From Microbacterium flavescens (GTDB lineage Bacteria > Actinomycetota > Actinomycetes > Actinomycetales > Microbacteriaceae), in contig NZ_JAFIWA010000001.1 in the NCBI RefSeq assembly GCF_018588945.1, forward strand, positions 434,001 through 498,000: a stretch of DNA of 64,000 nucleotides, written 5' to 3'. Position numbers and translations under genes: made by a program. Below, in pieces: positions 44,454-52,248 of this stretch; the first letter of the stretch is position 1; every line of letters begins with the position of its first letter. The notes under the pieces are model-generated. The model worked only from the letters and a program-made list of their open reading frames with translations, made no database searches and was not told where the DNA came from.

Positions 44454-45527
44454 TCAGATCAGCTGCAGCGCGGATGCCCCGGCCATGCGCAGCGGGGCCT
44501 CACGGTGCAGGCTGTACCGCAGGTCACGGGGCAGCAGCGAGCGTGGATGGGCGTGGCTGCGCCGGAGCAGCGCGGCGGAGACGAGCACCTCGGCGCTGAC
44601 CGTCTCGTCGAGCACGGCGTCGAGCAGATCCCGGTCGCGCCGCGACAGCACGCGCTCGATCCCGTCGCCCGCCGCGAGGATCCGCCGGGTCGCGTCCAGC
44701 AGAGCGACTCGCTCGCCGGGCGCCCACAGCGCCGGGTCGGCGCGATTGCCGACGGCTCCGAAGACGTGGATGCGGAGGAACTTGACGGCGATCGCCGAGC
44801 GGGCGGCGGGCGGGAGGGCATCGAACCAGGGGGCGTCCAGCACGGCGGGGACGTAGGCGAGCTCCTCCGCGATCGGCCGCGACGCCACCGTGGTGCGGTC
44901 CGCGGAGTCCGTGTGGATGACGTACGCCGGCCCGCGGCGGTCGTAGGCGATGCGCGCCCCCGAGAACCACAGGCGCGTCACGTACGGCACGTCTTCGCCG
45001 ACGGCCAGCCCGTGCGCGAAGCGGAGATCGCCGAACCTCGCTGTCGAGACGAGCCCGAGAGGTGCCGAGCGATAGCTCACGCGGTCGGCCACCGGGTCGA
45101 GGAGACGGCCGCGGAACACGCGCGTGGGGGGCGTCGGGACGGGTCCGCCGCCGGCGATCCGGAGTCGCGCGATGACGGCATCCGCTCCCGTCCGCCTCGC
45201 GGTCTCCAGCCAGGAGGTGATGGATCCCCGAGCGAGTTCGTCGTCGGAGCCCAGAACGGACGTGTAGCGCGCCTGCGCGGCATCCAGTCCCGCATTGAAC
45301 GGTCCGGCAGGACTGCGGATGCCGTCGGCAAGGGGGAGCACCGTCACGTCGGGGTGCGCGGCGAGCGGTCCGAGCCGGTCGACGATGGCATCGATCGGCG
45401 TGTTGTGCGCCACGACGATGACACCCGTCGCTCCCGGCGCCCCGGCGCTCAAGGCGGACCGCACGGCCCGGTCGACGGGCCGGGAGGGATCGTGGACGGC
45501 GATGACGACGTCGACGTCGCGGGTCAC
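44454..45527 (-). CDS. Glycosyltransferase family 2, paralogue B
   Basis: 357 residues, homologous throughout to 39828-40925 (VDVVIAVHDPSRPVDRAVRS, AGPFNAGLDAA, SVLGSDDELARGS). The GTG at 45527 overlaps the stop of the preceding GT4 gene (GTGA), so the two leftward genes are coupled. It converges with 43278-44453 at zero spacing. Confidence 0.87.
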   Translation of the reverse strand: MTRDVDVVIAVHDPSRPVDRAVRSALSAGAPGATGVIVVAHNTPIDAIVDRLGPLAAHPDVTVLPLADGIRSPAGPFNAGLDAAQARYTSVLGSDDELARGSITSWLETARRTGADAVIARLRIAGGGPVPTPPTRVFRGRLLDPVADRVSYRSAPLGLVSTARFGDLRFAHGLAVGEDVPYVTRLWFSGARIAYDRRGPAYVIHTDSADRTTVASRPIAEELAYVPAVLDAPWFDALPPAARSAIAVKFLRIHVFGAVGNRADPALWAPGERVALLDATRRILAAGDGIERVLSRRDRDLLDAVLDETVSAEVLVSAALLRRSHAHPRSLLPRDLRYSLHREAPLRMAGASALQLI

Positions 45528-46609
45528 GCGGCCACCGCCGTCGCGTACACGCGTTCGAGGGCCCCGACCACCGTCTCCTCCGAGAACCTGTCGGCGACGG
45601 TGGCCGCGATGTCGTCGGCGGAGAGACCGTCGGTCGTCCGCAGGAGGTCGAGCACGGCATCCGCATACGCGGGACCCGACTGGTCGGCCACGAACCGGCT
45701 CACCGGCGGCAGGGCGTAGTCGACGGCGCCCGTCTGCGCGCCCGACACGACGGGCCGCCCGTGCATGAGGGCCTCCGCCGCGACGACGCAGAAGTTGTCG
45801 CCCTGCGTCGGCAGCAGCAGGAGGTGGGCGGCGTCGAGCTCGCGCCCGACGGCGACCGGGTCGAGGATGCCCGTGAGACGCAGGCTGCCGGCGATGCTGA
45901 GAGCCTCGGCGGCGGCGATCATGGGGGCGCGCTCAGGTCCGTCACCGACCCAGACGAGCTCGGCGTCGGTTCCGCGCGCGCGCAGCTCGCCCAGCGCGCT
46001 CACCGCGAGCAGCGGGCCCTTGCGCGGGATGAGGCCGCCGATCCCGATGAGTCGGAGCGGGGGAGCGGAGGGCAGCTCCCGCACCGCCACCTCCGGGACG
46101 ACGCAGGGGACGAGTTCGATCGGCCCGGAGCGGGCCCGCGCGACGGCGGTCGTGAGCCGGCTGCTCTCGGTGACCACGACGTCCGGCCGCGCGAGCGCCG
46201 GACGCAGGACGGCCGCGACGACCCGCTCCGCCGCGGACAGCGTCTCGGGCGAGGTCAGGCCCGACCAGTGCTCCGAGTGCACCCACGGCCGGCGGGTGAC
46301 GCGCCCGGCCGCCCAGGGGATCAGCAGCGTGAGGGCGTGCGTGTGCACGACATCCGCGTCGGCGGCCGCGCGACGGACCGCGCGCCGGGCGCGGAGATAG
46401 TCCAGTGGCCTCGAGCGCCGCAGCCGGACGCGCGCGAGCGGGAAGCCGCCGCCGGCGGGCGACCCGGCCTCGGCGGGGCCGGTCCAGTCCAGATGGAGCA
46501 CTCGCACGTCGTGCGACCGGGCGAGCGCCACAGCCTCCCGGTACACGAACAGACCCTGCTGCGGAGCCTCCGCCGTGGGGAACCACGGCGTGATGATGAG
46601 GATGCGCAC
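45524..46609 (-). CDS. Glycosyltransferase family 4
   Basis: 361 residues: ILIITPWFPTAEAPQQGLFV, VVHTHALTLLIPW, HSEHWSGLTS, IGIGGLIPRKGPLLAVSAL, and the donor-site EX7E region LLPTQGDNFCVVAAEALMHG. The GTG at 46609 has TACGCT 6 nt upstream. It begins a two-gene leftward unit and diverges from the acyltransferase gene over 56 bp. Confidence 0.88.
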   Translation of the reverse strand: MRILIITPWFPTAEAPQQGLFVYREAVALARSHDVRVLHLDWTGPAEAGSPAGGGFPLARVRLRRSRPLDYLRARRAVRRAAADADVVHTHALTLLIPWAAGRVTRRPWVHSEHWSGLTSPETLSAAERVVAAVLRPALARPDVVVTESSRLTTAVARARSGPIELVPCVVPEVAVRELPSAPPLRLIGIGGLIPRKGPLLAVSALGELRARGTDAELVWVGDGPERAPMIAAAEALSIAGSLRLTGILDPVAVGRELDAAHLLLLPTQGDNFCVVAAEALMHGRPVVSGAQTGAVDYALPPVSRFVADQSGPAYADAVLDLLRTTDGLSADDIAATVADRFSEETVVGALERVYATAVAA

Positions 46610-46615
46610 CTCGCG

Positions 46616-46621
46616 AGCGTA
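46616..46621 (-). promoter_or_regulatory. -10 element of a leaderless promoter for the leftward GT pair
   Basis: Reads TACGCT on the minus strand, 6 nt before the GTG at 46609. Confidence 0.55.
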
Positions 46622-46653
46622 TCAATTCGACATCGGCCCATCGGCCCGTCGGC

Positions 46654-46659
46654 TAGTGT
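46654..46659 (+). promoter_or_regulatory. -10 element of a leaderless promoter for the acyltransferase
   Basis: TAGTGT lies 6 nt before the GTG at 46666. Confidence 0.55.
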
Positions 46660-46665
46660 CCGAGG

Positions 46666-47638
46666 GTGACATCTGCCCCCGCCGGCCGGCTGCCGGCCCT
46701 GGACATCCTGCGCGTCGTGGCTGTCGCCGGTGTCGTGGCCATCCACGTCTTCGCCGCCACCGTCGAGAACGAGGCCATCCGGGGCAGCGGAACGTGGTGG
46801 GTGGCGGTGGCCATCGACATCGGATTCATCTGGGTCGTCCCCGCCTTCGTCATGGTCAGCGGCGCGCTGCTGTTCACGACGCGCATGCAGGGGGAGGGAC
46901 CGGCCGCCTTCTACCGCACGCGGCTGCTGCGGCTCGGTCCCGCCTTCGTCTTCTGGCAGCTGTTCTACATCGTCGTCGTGCGCATGTGGATGAGCGGGCA
47001 GGATCTGAGCCTCGGAGCCGCCGCCGGACTGATCGCCGACGGGACGACCTACACCCACCTGTACTTCCTGTGGCTGATCGTCGGGCTGTATGCCGTCGCG
47101 CCCGTCGGTTCTCGGGGCGGCCGGCTCTCCGCGTCCCATCCACCTCAGCGCGCTCACGCAGTGGCTTCCCTATGTCGGGTACTTCGTCGCCGGCGCGGCG
47201 TTCGCCGGAATCGTGGTGAGACGAGGTCAGGCGCTCCTCCTGGCGCTGGCCGCCGCCGCGCTCCTCGCCTTCGGCATCTGGGAGTACGGGGTCAGCCCCG
47301 CCTTTCCCGCCGTCCGCGCCCTCCTTCCGGTGACCTACACCAGCGTGGTCACGGCGGGCGCGACGATCGCGATCTTCCTGCTGGCGCAGCGGCTGTTCTC
47401 GGGGAGGGTCGGCCCCATGGCGGGCAAGGTGTGGCGGACGCTGTCGGATGCCTCGTTCGGCGTGTTCCTCGTGCACTTCGCGATCCTGATCGCCGTCCGG
47501 ATGCTGCTGCCCGACTTCGCCCGTGCGGCGACGTCGTCGATCGTCGCCGCCGTGCTGCTGTGGCTGGCCGTCGTGACAGTGTCGTTCGCCGTGTCGCTGA
47601 CCGCCCGGCGCATCCCCTTCGTCCGTCGGGTGTTCTGA
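46666..47638 (+). pseudogene. Acyltransferase family 3 membrane protein, frame-disrupted
   Basis: The N-terminal half starts at GTG 46666 and reads LPALDILRVVAVAGVVAIHV, then VSGALLF, RLLRLGPAFVFWQLFY and WLIVGLYAVAPV, as in O-acetyltransferases with about ten helices. After about 47105 the homology moves to the next frame (HLSALTQWLPYVGYFVAG up to the stop at 47638). The join lacks the loop and helix normally found between these motifs, so some tens of codons seem deleted, leaving a frameshift. Either the gene is inactivated or the assembly has a local error. When intact it would acetylate a wall polymer or lipid-linked sugar. Confidence 0.75.
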
Positions 47639-47648
47639 GGCTGCCGCC

Positions 47649-47654
47649 TAGACT
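47649..47654 (+). promoter_or_regulatory. -10 element of a leaderless promoter for the epimerase
   Basis: TAGACT lies 8 nt before the GTG at 47663. Confidence 0.55.
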
Positions 47655-47662
47655 GGTGCCTC

Positions 47663-48727
47663 GTGAAGATCGTCAGCGTCGTGGGCGCGCGCCCCCAGTT
47701 CGTCAAGCTCGCTCCGATCGCCAAGGCCGCTGCCGCGGCCGGCGTCGAGCACGTCATCGTCCACACAGGGCAGCACTACGACCCGATGCTCTCCGACGTC
47801 TTCTTCAGCGATCTCGGCATCGCGGCGCCGGACGTGCATCTGGGCGTGGGGAGCGGATCGCACGGCGTGCAGACCGGCTCGATGCTCTCCGCCCTCGACG
47901 GCGTGTTCGACGCGCAGCAGCCGGACTGGGTGCTCGTCTACGGCGACACCAACTCCACCGTCGCGGCGGCGCTCAGCGCAGTCAAGATGCATCTGCCCGT
48001 CGCCCACCTCGAGGCCGGCCTGCGCAGCTTCAACCGCCGGATGCCCGAGGAGCACAACCGGGTCCTCACCGACCACGCCGCCGATCTCCTGCTCGCCCCC
48101 ACGGAGGTCGCCGTGTCGCACCTCGCGTCCGAGGGGCTGGGGGAGCGCACGGTGCTGGTCGGCGACGTCATGACCGACGTGCTGTTCGAGGTGCGCGACC
48201 AGGTGGGTGCGACCCCGTCTCGGCTGCGCGCCGAGCTCGGCCTGGACGAGGGCGGCTACTACGTCGCGACGATCCACCGCGCAGAGAACACCGACAGCCC
48301 GGAGCGCCTGGCCCAGGTGGTCGACGGCCTCGCCGGGCTCGACCGGCCCGTCATCCTCCTGGCGCACCCTCGCGTCGTGGCGAAGGCGGCGGCATCGGGG
48401 ATCGAGCTCACGCAGGGGTCGCTGATCTCGCACGCGCCGCTCGCGTACCCCGACCTGATCTCCGCGGCGCTGTCCAGCGCGGGCGTCGTCACCGACTCGG
48501 GCGGCCTCCAGAAGGAGGCGTTCCTCCTGCGGGTGCCCTGCACGACCGTGCGCACCGAGACGGAATGGGTCGAGACGGTCGACCTGGGCTGGAACGTCCT
48601 CGCCCAGACCACCGAGGAGATCGCCGCGGGGGTGTCGCGACCGCGCCCGGCCGACACCGACGACGCACCGTACGGCGACGGACACGCCGCCACTCGGGTC
48701 ATCGAGACCCTGCTCTCGCACCGCTGA
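47663..48727 (+). CDS. wecB: Non-hydrolysing UDP-N-acetylglucosamine 2-epimerase (WecB/WbpI-like)
   Basis: 354 residues: VVGARPQFVKLAPI, HTGQHYDPMLSDVFF, VYGDTNSTVA, HLEAGLRSFNRRMPEE, VATIHRAENTD and SGGLQKEAF are all hallmarks. The enzyme turns UDP-GlcNAc into UDP-ManNAc; the WbpI branch instead epimerises UDP-GlcNAc3NAcA to the manno form. Nearby WbpA/B/D/E-like genes make the second role possible. The active-site region should be compared to decide. Confidence 0.92.
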   Translation: MKIVSVVGARPQFVKLAPIAKAAAAAGVEHVIVHTGQHYDPMLSDVFFSDLGIAAPDVHLGVGSGSHGVQTGSMLSALDGVFDAQQPDWVLVYGDTNSTVAAALSAVKMHLPVAHLEAGLRSFNRRMPEEHNRVLTDHAADLLLAPTEVAVSHLASEGLGERTVLVGDVMTDVLFEVRDQVGATPSRLRAELGLDEGGYYVATIHRAENTDSPERLAQVVDGLAGLDRPVILLAHPRVVAKAAASGIELTQGSLISHAPLAYPDLISAALSSAGVVTDSGGLQKEAFLLRVPCTTVRTETEWVETVDLGWNVLAQTTEEIAAGVSRPRPADTDDAPYGDGHAATRVIETLLSHR

Positions 48728-48779
48728 CGCGCGCCCGCCGGTGGCACCCGCGAACGGGAGTCGCCGGCGCCGCGGCCGC

Positions 48780-50783
48780 CTACTGGGGCGGACCGTCCTC
48801 CCAGCCGAGGATCTCGCCGGGAGCGGTCCTGCGGAGCATCGGCGCCTGCCAGTCGGCGCGGAGCAGCTCTGCCCACTCACCGAACTCCGGGTCCCCGGTC
48901 AGGCGCGACAGGGTATCCAGCTGCCACGAGTGGATGCCGTGATAGGCCGAGTTCTGCCAGAGCGGACTCTGGCAGTAAGGGCGCTGGACGCAGTAGTACG
49001 ACACCTGTCCGGGCTTGCGCACGATCGGCATGATCGACAGGACGGTCGTGGCGGCGCCGTCGGCGTACTCCTCGGCTACAGGATCCCCCGTGAGCCGCCA
49101 GTAGTCGTAGACGCCGAAGATCGCGAAGATCTGTCCGTTCAGCACGAGGAGCGGCGGCTGGTTGCCTGCGTACTCCTCGAAGAACAGCGAGCCGCCGTCG
49201 ACCATGGTCGACCACGGCTCGGCCGCGGAGCGTGGCTGCAGGAAGCTCTGCCAGGTCTTGTCGGCGGCCGTCATCCAGCGAGGGTCGGCCGTCTCCTCGT
49301 ACAGCCGCACGAACAGCGACAGCGCCTGCCCCTGCGCCATCCCCGACCACCACGGCACCGTCATGGTCCGCTGGTAGTACGTCCAGGGGAAGAGGTAAGG
49401 GAACCACCAGGCGCCGTCGCGCTCGGTGCGGATCTGCGAGAGCCTCTCGGCATGCCGGATGGCCCGGTCCATCCAGACCTGCTCGCCCGTCGCCTGGTAC
49501 ATCCTGAGCGCGCTGATGCCGTACTGCGCGTAGGCCACCGGATGGTCGGCGCGCTGGTTGTTGTCGCGTCGCAGGTAGATCCGGAGTCCGGTCGAGTCGA
49601 GCTGATACGCCGGGTCGAGCACGTTGACCGGGTACCGGTCGGAGTACGGGATCGCCGCGTCGGCCCGGAACGACCAGCCCGTCGTCTCGAAGTCGGGCTG
49701 CGGCTGCGTGGTCTGCGCGCACGCCTTGTTCGCAGCGGCGGCGTTCGACACCACGCCGGTCCCGCCGACCACGAACCGCGTGCCGGTCGCCGAGGCGAGG
49801 ACCTCGTGCGCGGCGCCGGGCACGCAGTCCGGACGAGTCAGCAGCAGGGGTGCCTGCAGCCGCCCGGCGAGGGCTCCGGCGGACAGCGCGTCGGGGAAGT
49901 CCATCCCGGTCGCGAGGAACGTGACGCCGGCAGGGGCGTCGGCGAAGTAGTGCCTCTGCACCGCGACGGCCGTCTCGAACCGCGACGCACCGGCCACGCG
50001 ACTCACGTCGAACCCGGCCGTCCGCAGCTGCTGCTCGATGCGGATGTCGATCGCGCCGTGCCCGCCGGCCAGGGCGATCGACTTGACGCCCCACCCCGTC
50101 AGCGCCTTCACCGTGGCGGACGGGAGTGCGGCCCGGGAGCCGTCGACCAGAAGAAGGGGCGCGTCGGCCATCGCGACGGCGCTGCCGGCGCTCAGCGCGT
50201 CGGCGAAGCCGCGGCCGGTGGCGAGCGCGATGTGCTCCGACCGGCGGAAGGTCGAGTCGATGACGGCCTGCGAGGTCGCGTAGCGGTCGGCCCCGCTGAT
50301 GCGCTGGGTCGGTGCGATCCCGCGCAGCGTGCGCAGCACGCCATCCGAGACGGCGCCCGTGCCGCCCAGCACGATGATCCTGCCCGGCCGCAGCCGCCGC
50401 AGCTCGTCCCGGACGACGGTCGGCAGGCCGTCCTTGCGCGTGAGGAGCAGCGGACCGCCGAGGTGCGTCGCCGCCGGGACCCCGGCGAGGGCGTCGGCGA
50501 AGTCCATGCCCAGTGCGACGAACGCGACGGGCACGTCGCGGGGGAACTTCCGCGACACGATGACGCTCGTCTCGAAGCGGCTCGCGCCGGCGAGGCGCGT
50601 CACCTGCGCAGCGGCGACCGCCGTCGCGGACGTGTCTGCGGGCGCTGCCATCGTGACGGGGGAGGCCGGGGCGGTCGCAGACCGCGCGGGCGCCGCCGCC
50701 GCGGGCGCGGCGATCGTTCCGATCAGCAGGCTGGCGAGCACGAAGGTCGCCGCCGTGCGGGTGCGGTGCGCGGTCCTCTTGAT
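48780..50783 (-). CDS. Secreted CWB2-repeat protein with D-glucuronyl C5-epimerase-like domain
   Basis: About 667 residues. A signal peptide (KRTAHRTRTAATFVLASLL, cleavage near AAPAAAAP) leads into three CWB2 repeats (RLAGASRFETS, RISGADRYATS, RVAGASRFETA), residues about 55-350. The remaining 310 residues match the C-terminal domain of heparosan/alginate-type glucuronyl C5-epimerases: WWSGMAQGQALSLFVRLYEE, FFEEYAGNQPPLLVLNG, QIFAIFGVYDYWRLTGD and YHGIHSWQLDTLSRLTGD. It would act outside the cell on a uronic-acid polymer. No ATG, GTG or TTG precedes the signal peptide after the promoter; an AUC at 50783 has AAGGGG 6 nt upstream and is the best start. The upstream GTG at 50909 is an alternative. 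Confidence 0.78.
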   Translation of the reverse strand: MKRTAHRTRTAATFVLASLLIGTIAAPAAAAPARSATAPASPVTMAAPADTSATAVAAAQVTRLAGASRFETSVIVSRKFPRDVPVAFVALGMDFADALAGVPAATHLGGPLLLTRKDGLPTVVRDELRRLRPGRIIVLGGTGAVSDGVLRTLRGIAPTQRISGADRYATSQAVIDSTFRRSEHIALATGRGFADALSAGSAVAMADAPLLLVDGSRAALPSATVKALTGWGVKSIALAGGHGAIDIRIEQQLRTAGFDVSRVAGASRFETAVAVQRHYFADAPAGVTFLATGMDFPDALSAGALAGRLQAPLLLTRPDCVPGAAHEVLASATGTRFVVGGTGVVSNAAAANKACAQTTQPQPDFETTGWSFRADAAIPYSDRYPVNVLDPAYQLDSTGLRIYLRRDNNQRADHPVAYAQYGISALRMYQATGEQVWMDRAIRHAERLSQIRTERDGAWWFPYLFPWTYYQRTMTVPWWSGMAQGQALSLFVRLYEETADPRWMTAADKTWQSFLQPRSAAEPWSTMVDGGSLFFEEYAGNQPPLLVLNGQIFAIFGVYDYWRLTGDPVAEEYADGAATTVLSIMPIVRKPGQVSYYCVQRPYCQSPLWQNSAYHGIHSWQLDTLSRLTGDPEFGEWAELLRADWQAPMLRRTAPGEILGWEDGPPQ

Positions 50784-50831
50784 GCTGTGCCCCTTCGTCG
50801 GACGCGCCGAAGGCTCGCACGTTCCGACATC

Positions 50832-50837
50832 AGGGTA
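50832..50837 (-). promoter_or_regulatory. -10 element before the CWB2/C5-epimerase gene
   Basis: Reads TACCCT on the minus strand. It would start a transcript near 50825, giving a leader of about 42 nt before the AUC at 50783, with the AAGGGG ribosome site at 50790-50795. Confidence 0.45.
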
Positions 50838-50912
50838 ACCCGCGGCGGATCCGCCGTGTCGGGGGCCGTACCACCGGGGCGCCGACGGCGGAGTCCGCGG
50901 GTGGCGCACGCC

Positions 50913-50918
50913 TAGACT
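50913..50918 (+). promoter_or_regulatory. -10 element of a leaderless promoter for the UDP-sugar dehydrogenase
   Basis: TAGACT lies 7 nt before the ATG at 50926. Confidence 0.6.
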
Positions 50919-50925
50919 GGAATCC

Positions 50926-52221
50926 ATGCGCATCGCCGTCGTGGCCCTCGGAAAGATCGGCCTTCCCCTCGCCGTCCAGTTCGCCGACTCCGGTCACGAC
51001 GTCATCGGCGTCGACGTCAACGCGAAGGCGGTCGAGACCATCAACGCCGGGGTCGAGCCCTTCCCCGGCGAGGCGCACCTGCAGGAGAAGCTGTCCGAGC
51101 TCGTTCCCGCCGGGCGCCTGCGCGCGACCACCGACTACGCCGAGGCCATCCCCGGAGCCGACGCCGTCGTCCTGGTCGTCCCCCTGTTCGTCAACGACAC
51201 CACGTGGGAGCCGGATTTCGCGTGGATGGATGCCGCGACCCGCTCGCTCGCCGAGCACCTGACGCCCGGCACCCTGGTGTCGTACGAGACGACGCTCCCC
51301 GTCGGCACGACGCGGAGCCGGTGGAAGCCGATGCTCGAAGAGGGCTCCGGCCTGCGTGAGGGCACGGATTTCCACCTCGTGTTCTCGCCCGAGCGGGTTC
51401 TCACGGGTCGCGTCTTCGCCGACCTCCGCAAGTACCCCAAGCTCGTCGGCGGTCTGTCCGAAGCCGGCGCGCAGCGCGCCCGGGAGTTCTACGAGGCGGT
51501 GCTCCAGTTCGACGAGCGCGACGACCTTCCGCGCGCCAACGGGGTGTGGGACCTCGGCAGCGCCGAGGCCGCCGAGATGGCCAAGCTCGCCGAGACGACC
51601 TACCGTGACGTCAACATCGGGCTCGCCAACCAGTTCGGCCTCTTCGCCGCCGAGCACGGCATCGACGTGTATCAGGTCATCGAGGCCTGCAACTCGCAGC
51701 CGTACAGTCACATCCACCGTCCCGGCATCGCCGTCGGCGGCCACTGCATCCCCGTCTACCCCCGCCTCTATCTGTCGACCGACCCCGACGCCGACATCGT
51801 CCGGACGGCGCGCCTGCTCAACGCGTCGATGCCCGAGCGCCTCGTGGCCCAGGCGGCGGGCATCCTCGGATCCCTCGAGGGCACCCGTGCCGTGGTCCTC
51901 GGCGCCGCCTACCGCGGCGGCGTCAAGGAGACGGCGTTCTCGGGAGTGTTCCCGACCGTCGAGGCGCTGACCGCCCGGGGCGCCGACGTGCGCGTCCACG
52001 ACCCGCTCTACACCGACGACGAGCTGCGTGCGCTGGGCTTCGAGCCCTACGCACTGGGCGACGACGTCGACCTCGCGATCCTGCAGACCGACCACGCCGA
52101 CTACCGCGCGATCGCCCCGGCCGACCTGCCGGGCATCCGCCTCATCGTCGACGGCCGCAATGCGACGGATGCCGCGACCTGGGCGGGAACGCCCCGCATC
52201 GTCGTCGGCGCCGCGGCGTAG
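50926..52221 (+). CDS. wecC: UDP-N-acetylhexosamine 6-dehydrogenase (WbpA/WecC-like)
   Basis: 431 residues. The NAD-binding VALGKIGLPLAVQFADSG opens the protein; the middle has LVFSPERVLTG and AEMAKLAETTYRDVNIGLAN; the catalytic cysteine is in IAVGGHCIPVYP. The family oxidises C6 of a UDP-HexNAc to the uronic acid, in two NAD-dependent steps. Substrate could be UDP-GlcNAc (WbpA) or UDP-ManNAc (WecC); with the epimerase gene at 47.7 kb either route to a mannuronic-type sugar is possible. Confidence 0.9.
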   Translation: MRIAVVALGKIGLPLAVQFADSGHDVIGVDVNAKAVETINAGVEPFPGEAHLQEKLSELVPAGRLRATTDYAEAIPGADAVVLVVPLFVNDTTWEPDFAWMDAATRSLAEHLTPGTLVSYETTLPVGTTRSRWKPMLEEGSGLREGTDFHLVFSPERVLTGRVFADLRKYPKLVGGLSEAGAQRAREFYEAVLQFDERDDLPRANGVWDLGSAEAAEMAKLAETTYRDVNIGLANQFGLFAAEHGIDVYQVIEACNSQPYSHIHRPGIAVGGHCIPVYPRLYLSTDPDADIVRTARLLNASMPERLVAQAAGILGSLEGTRAVVLGAAYRGGVKETAFSGVFPTVEALTARGADVRVHDPLYTDDELRALGFEPYALGDDVDLAILQTDHADYRAIAPADLPGIRLIVDGRNATDAATWAGTPRIVVGAAA

Positions 52222-52248
52222 CCGTCCGTCGCCGGCCGCGCGCCGGCG

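Noticed and set aside
39828..45527. Transposon-mediated duplication of the glycosyltransferases
   Set aside because: No transposase, inverted terminal repeats or target duplications were seen at the boundaries.
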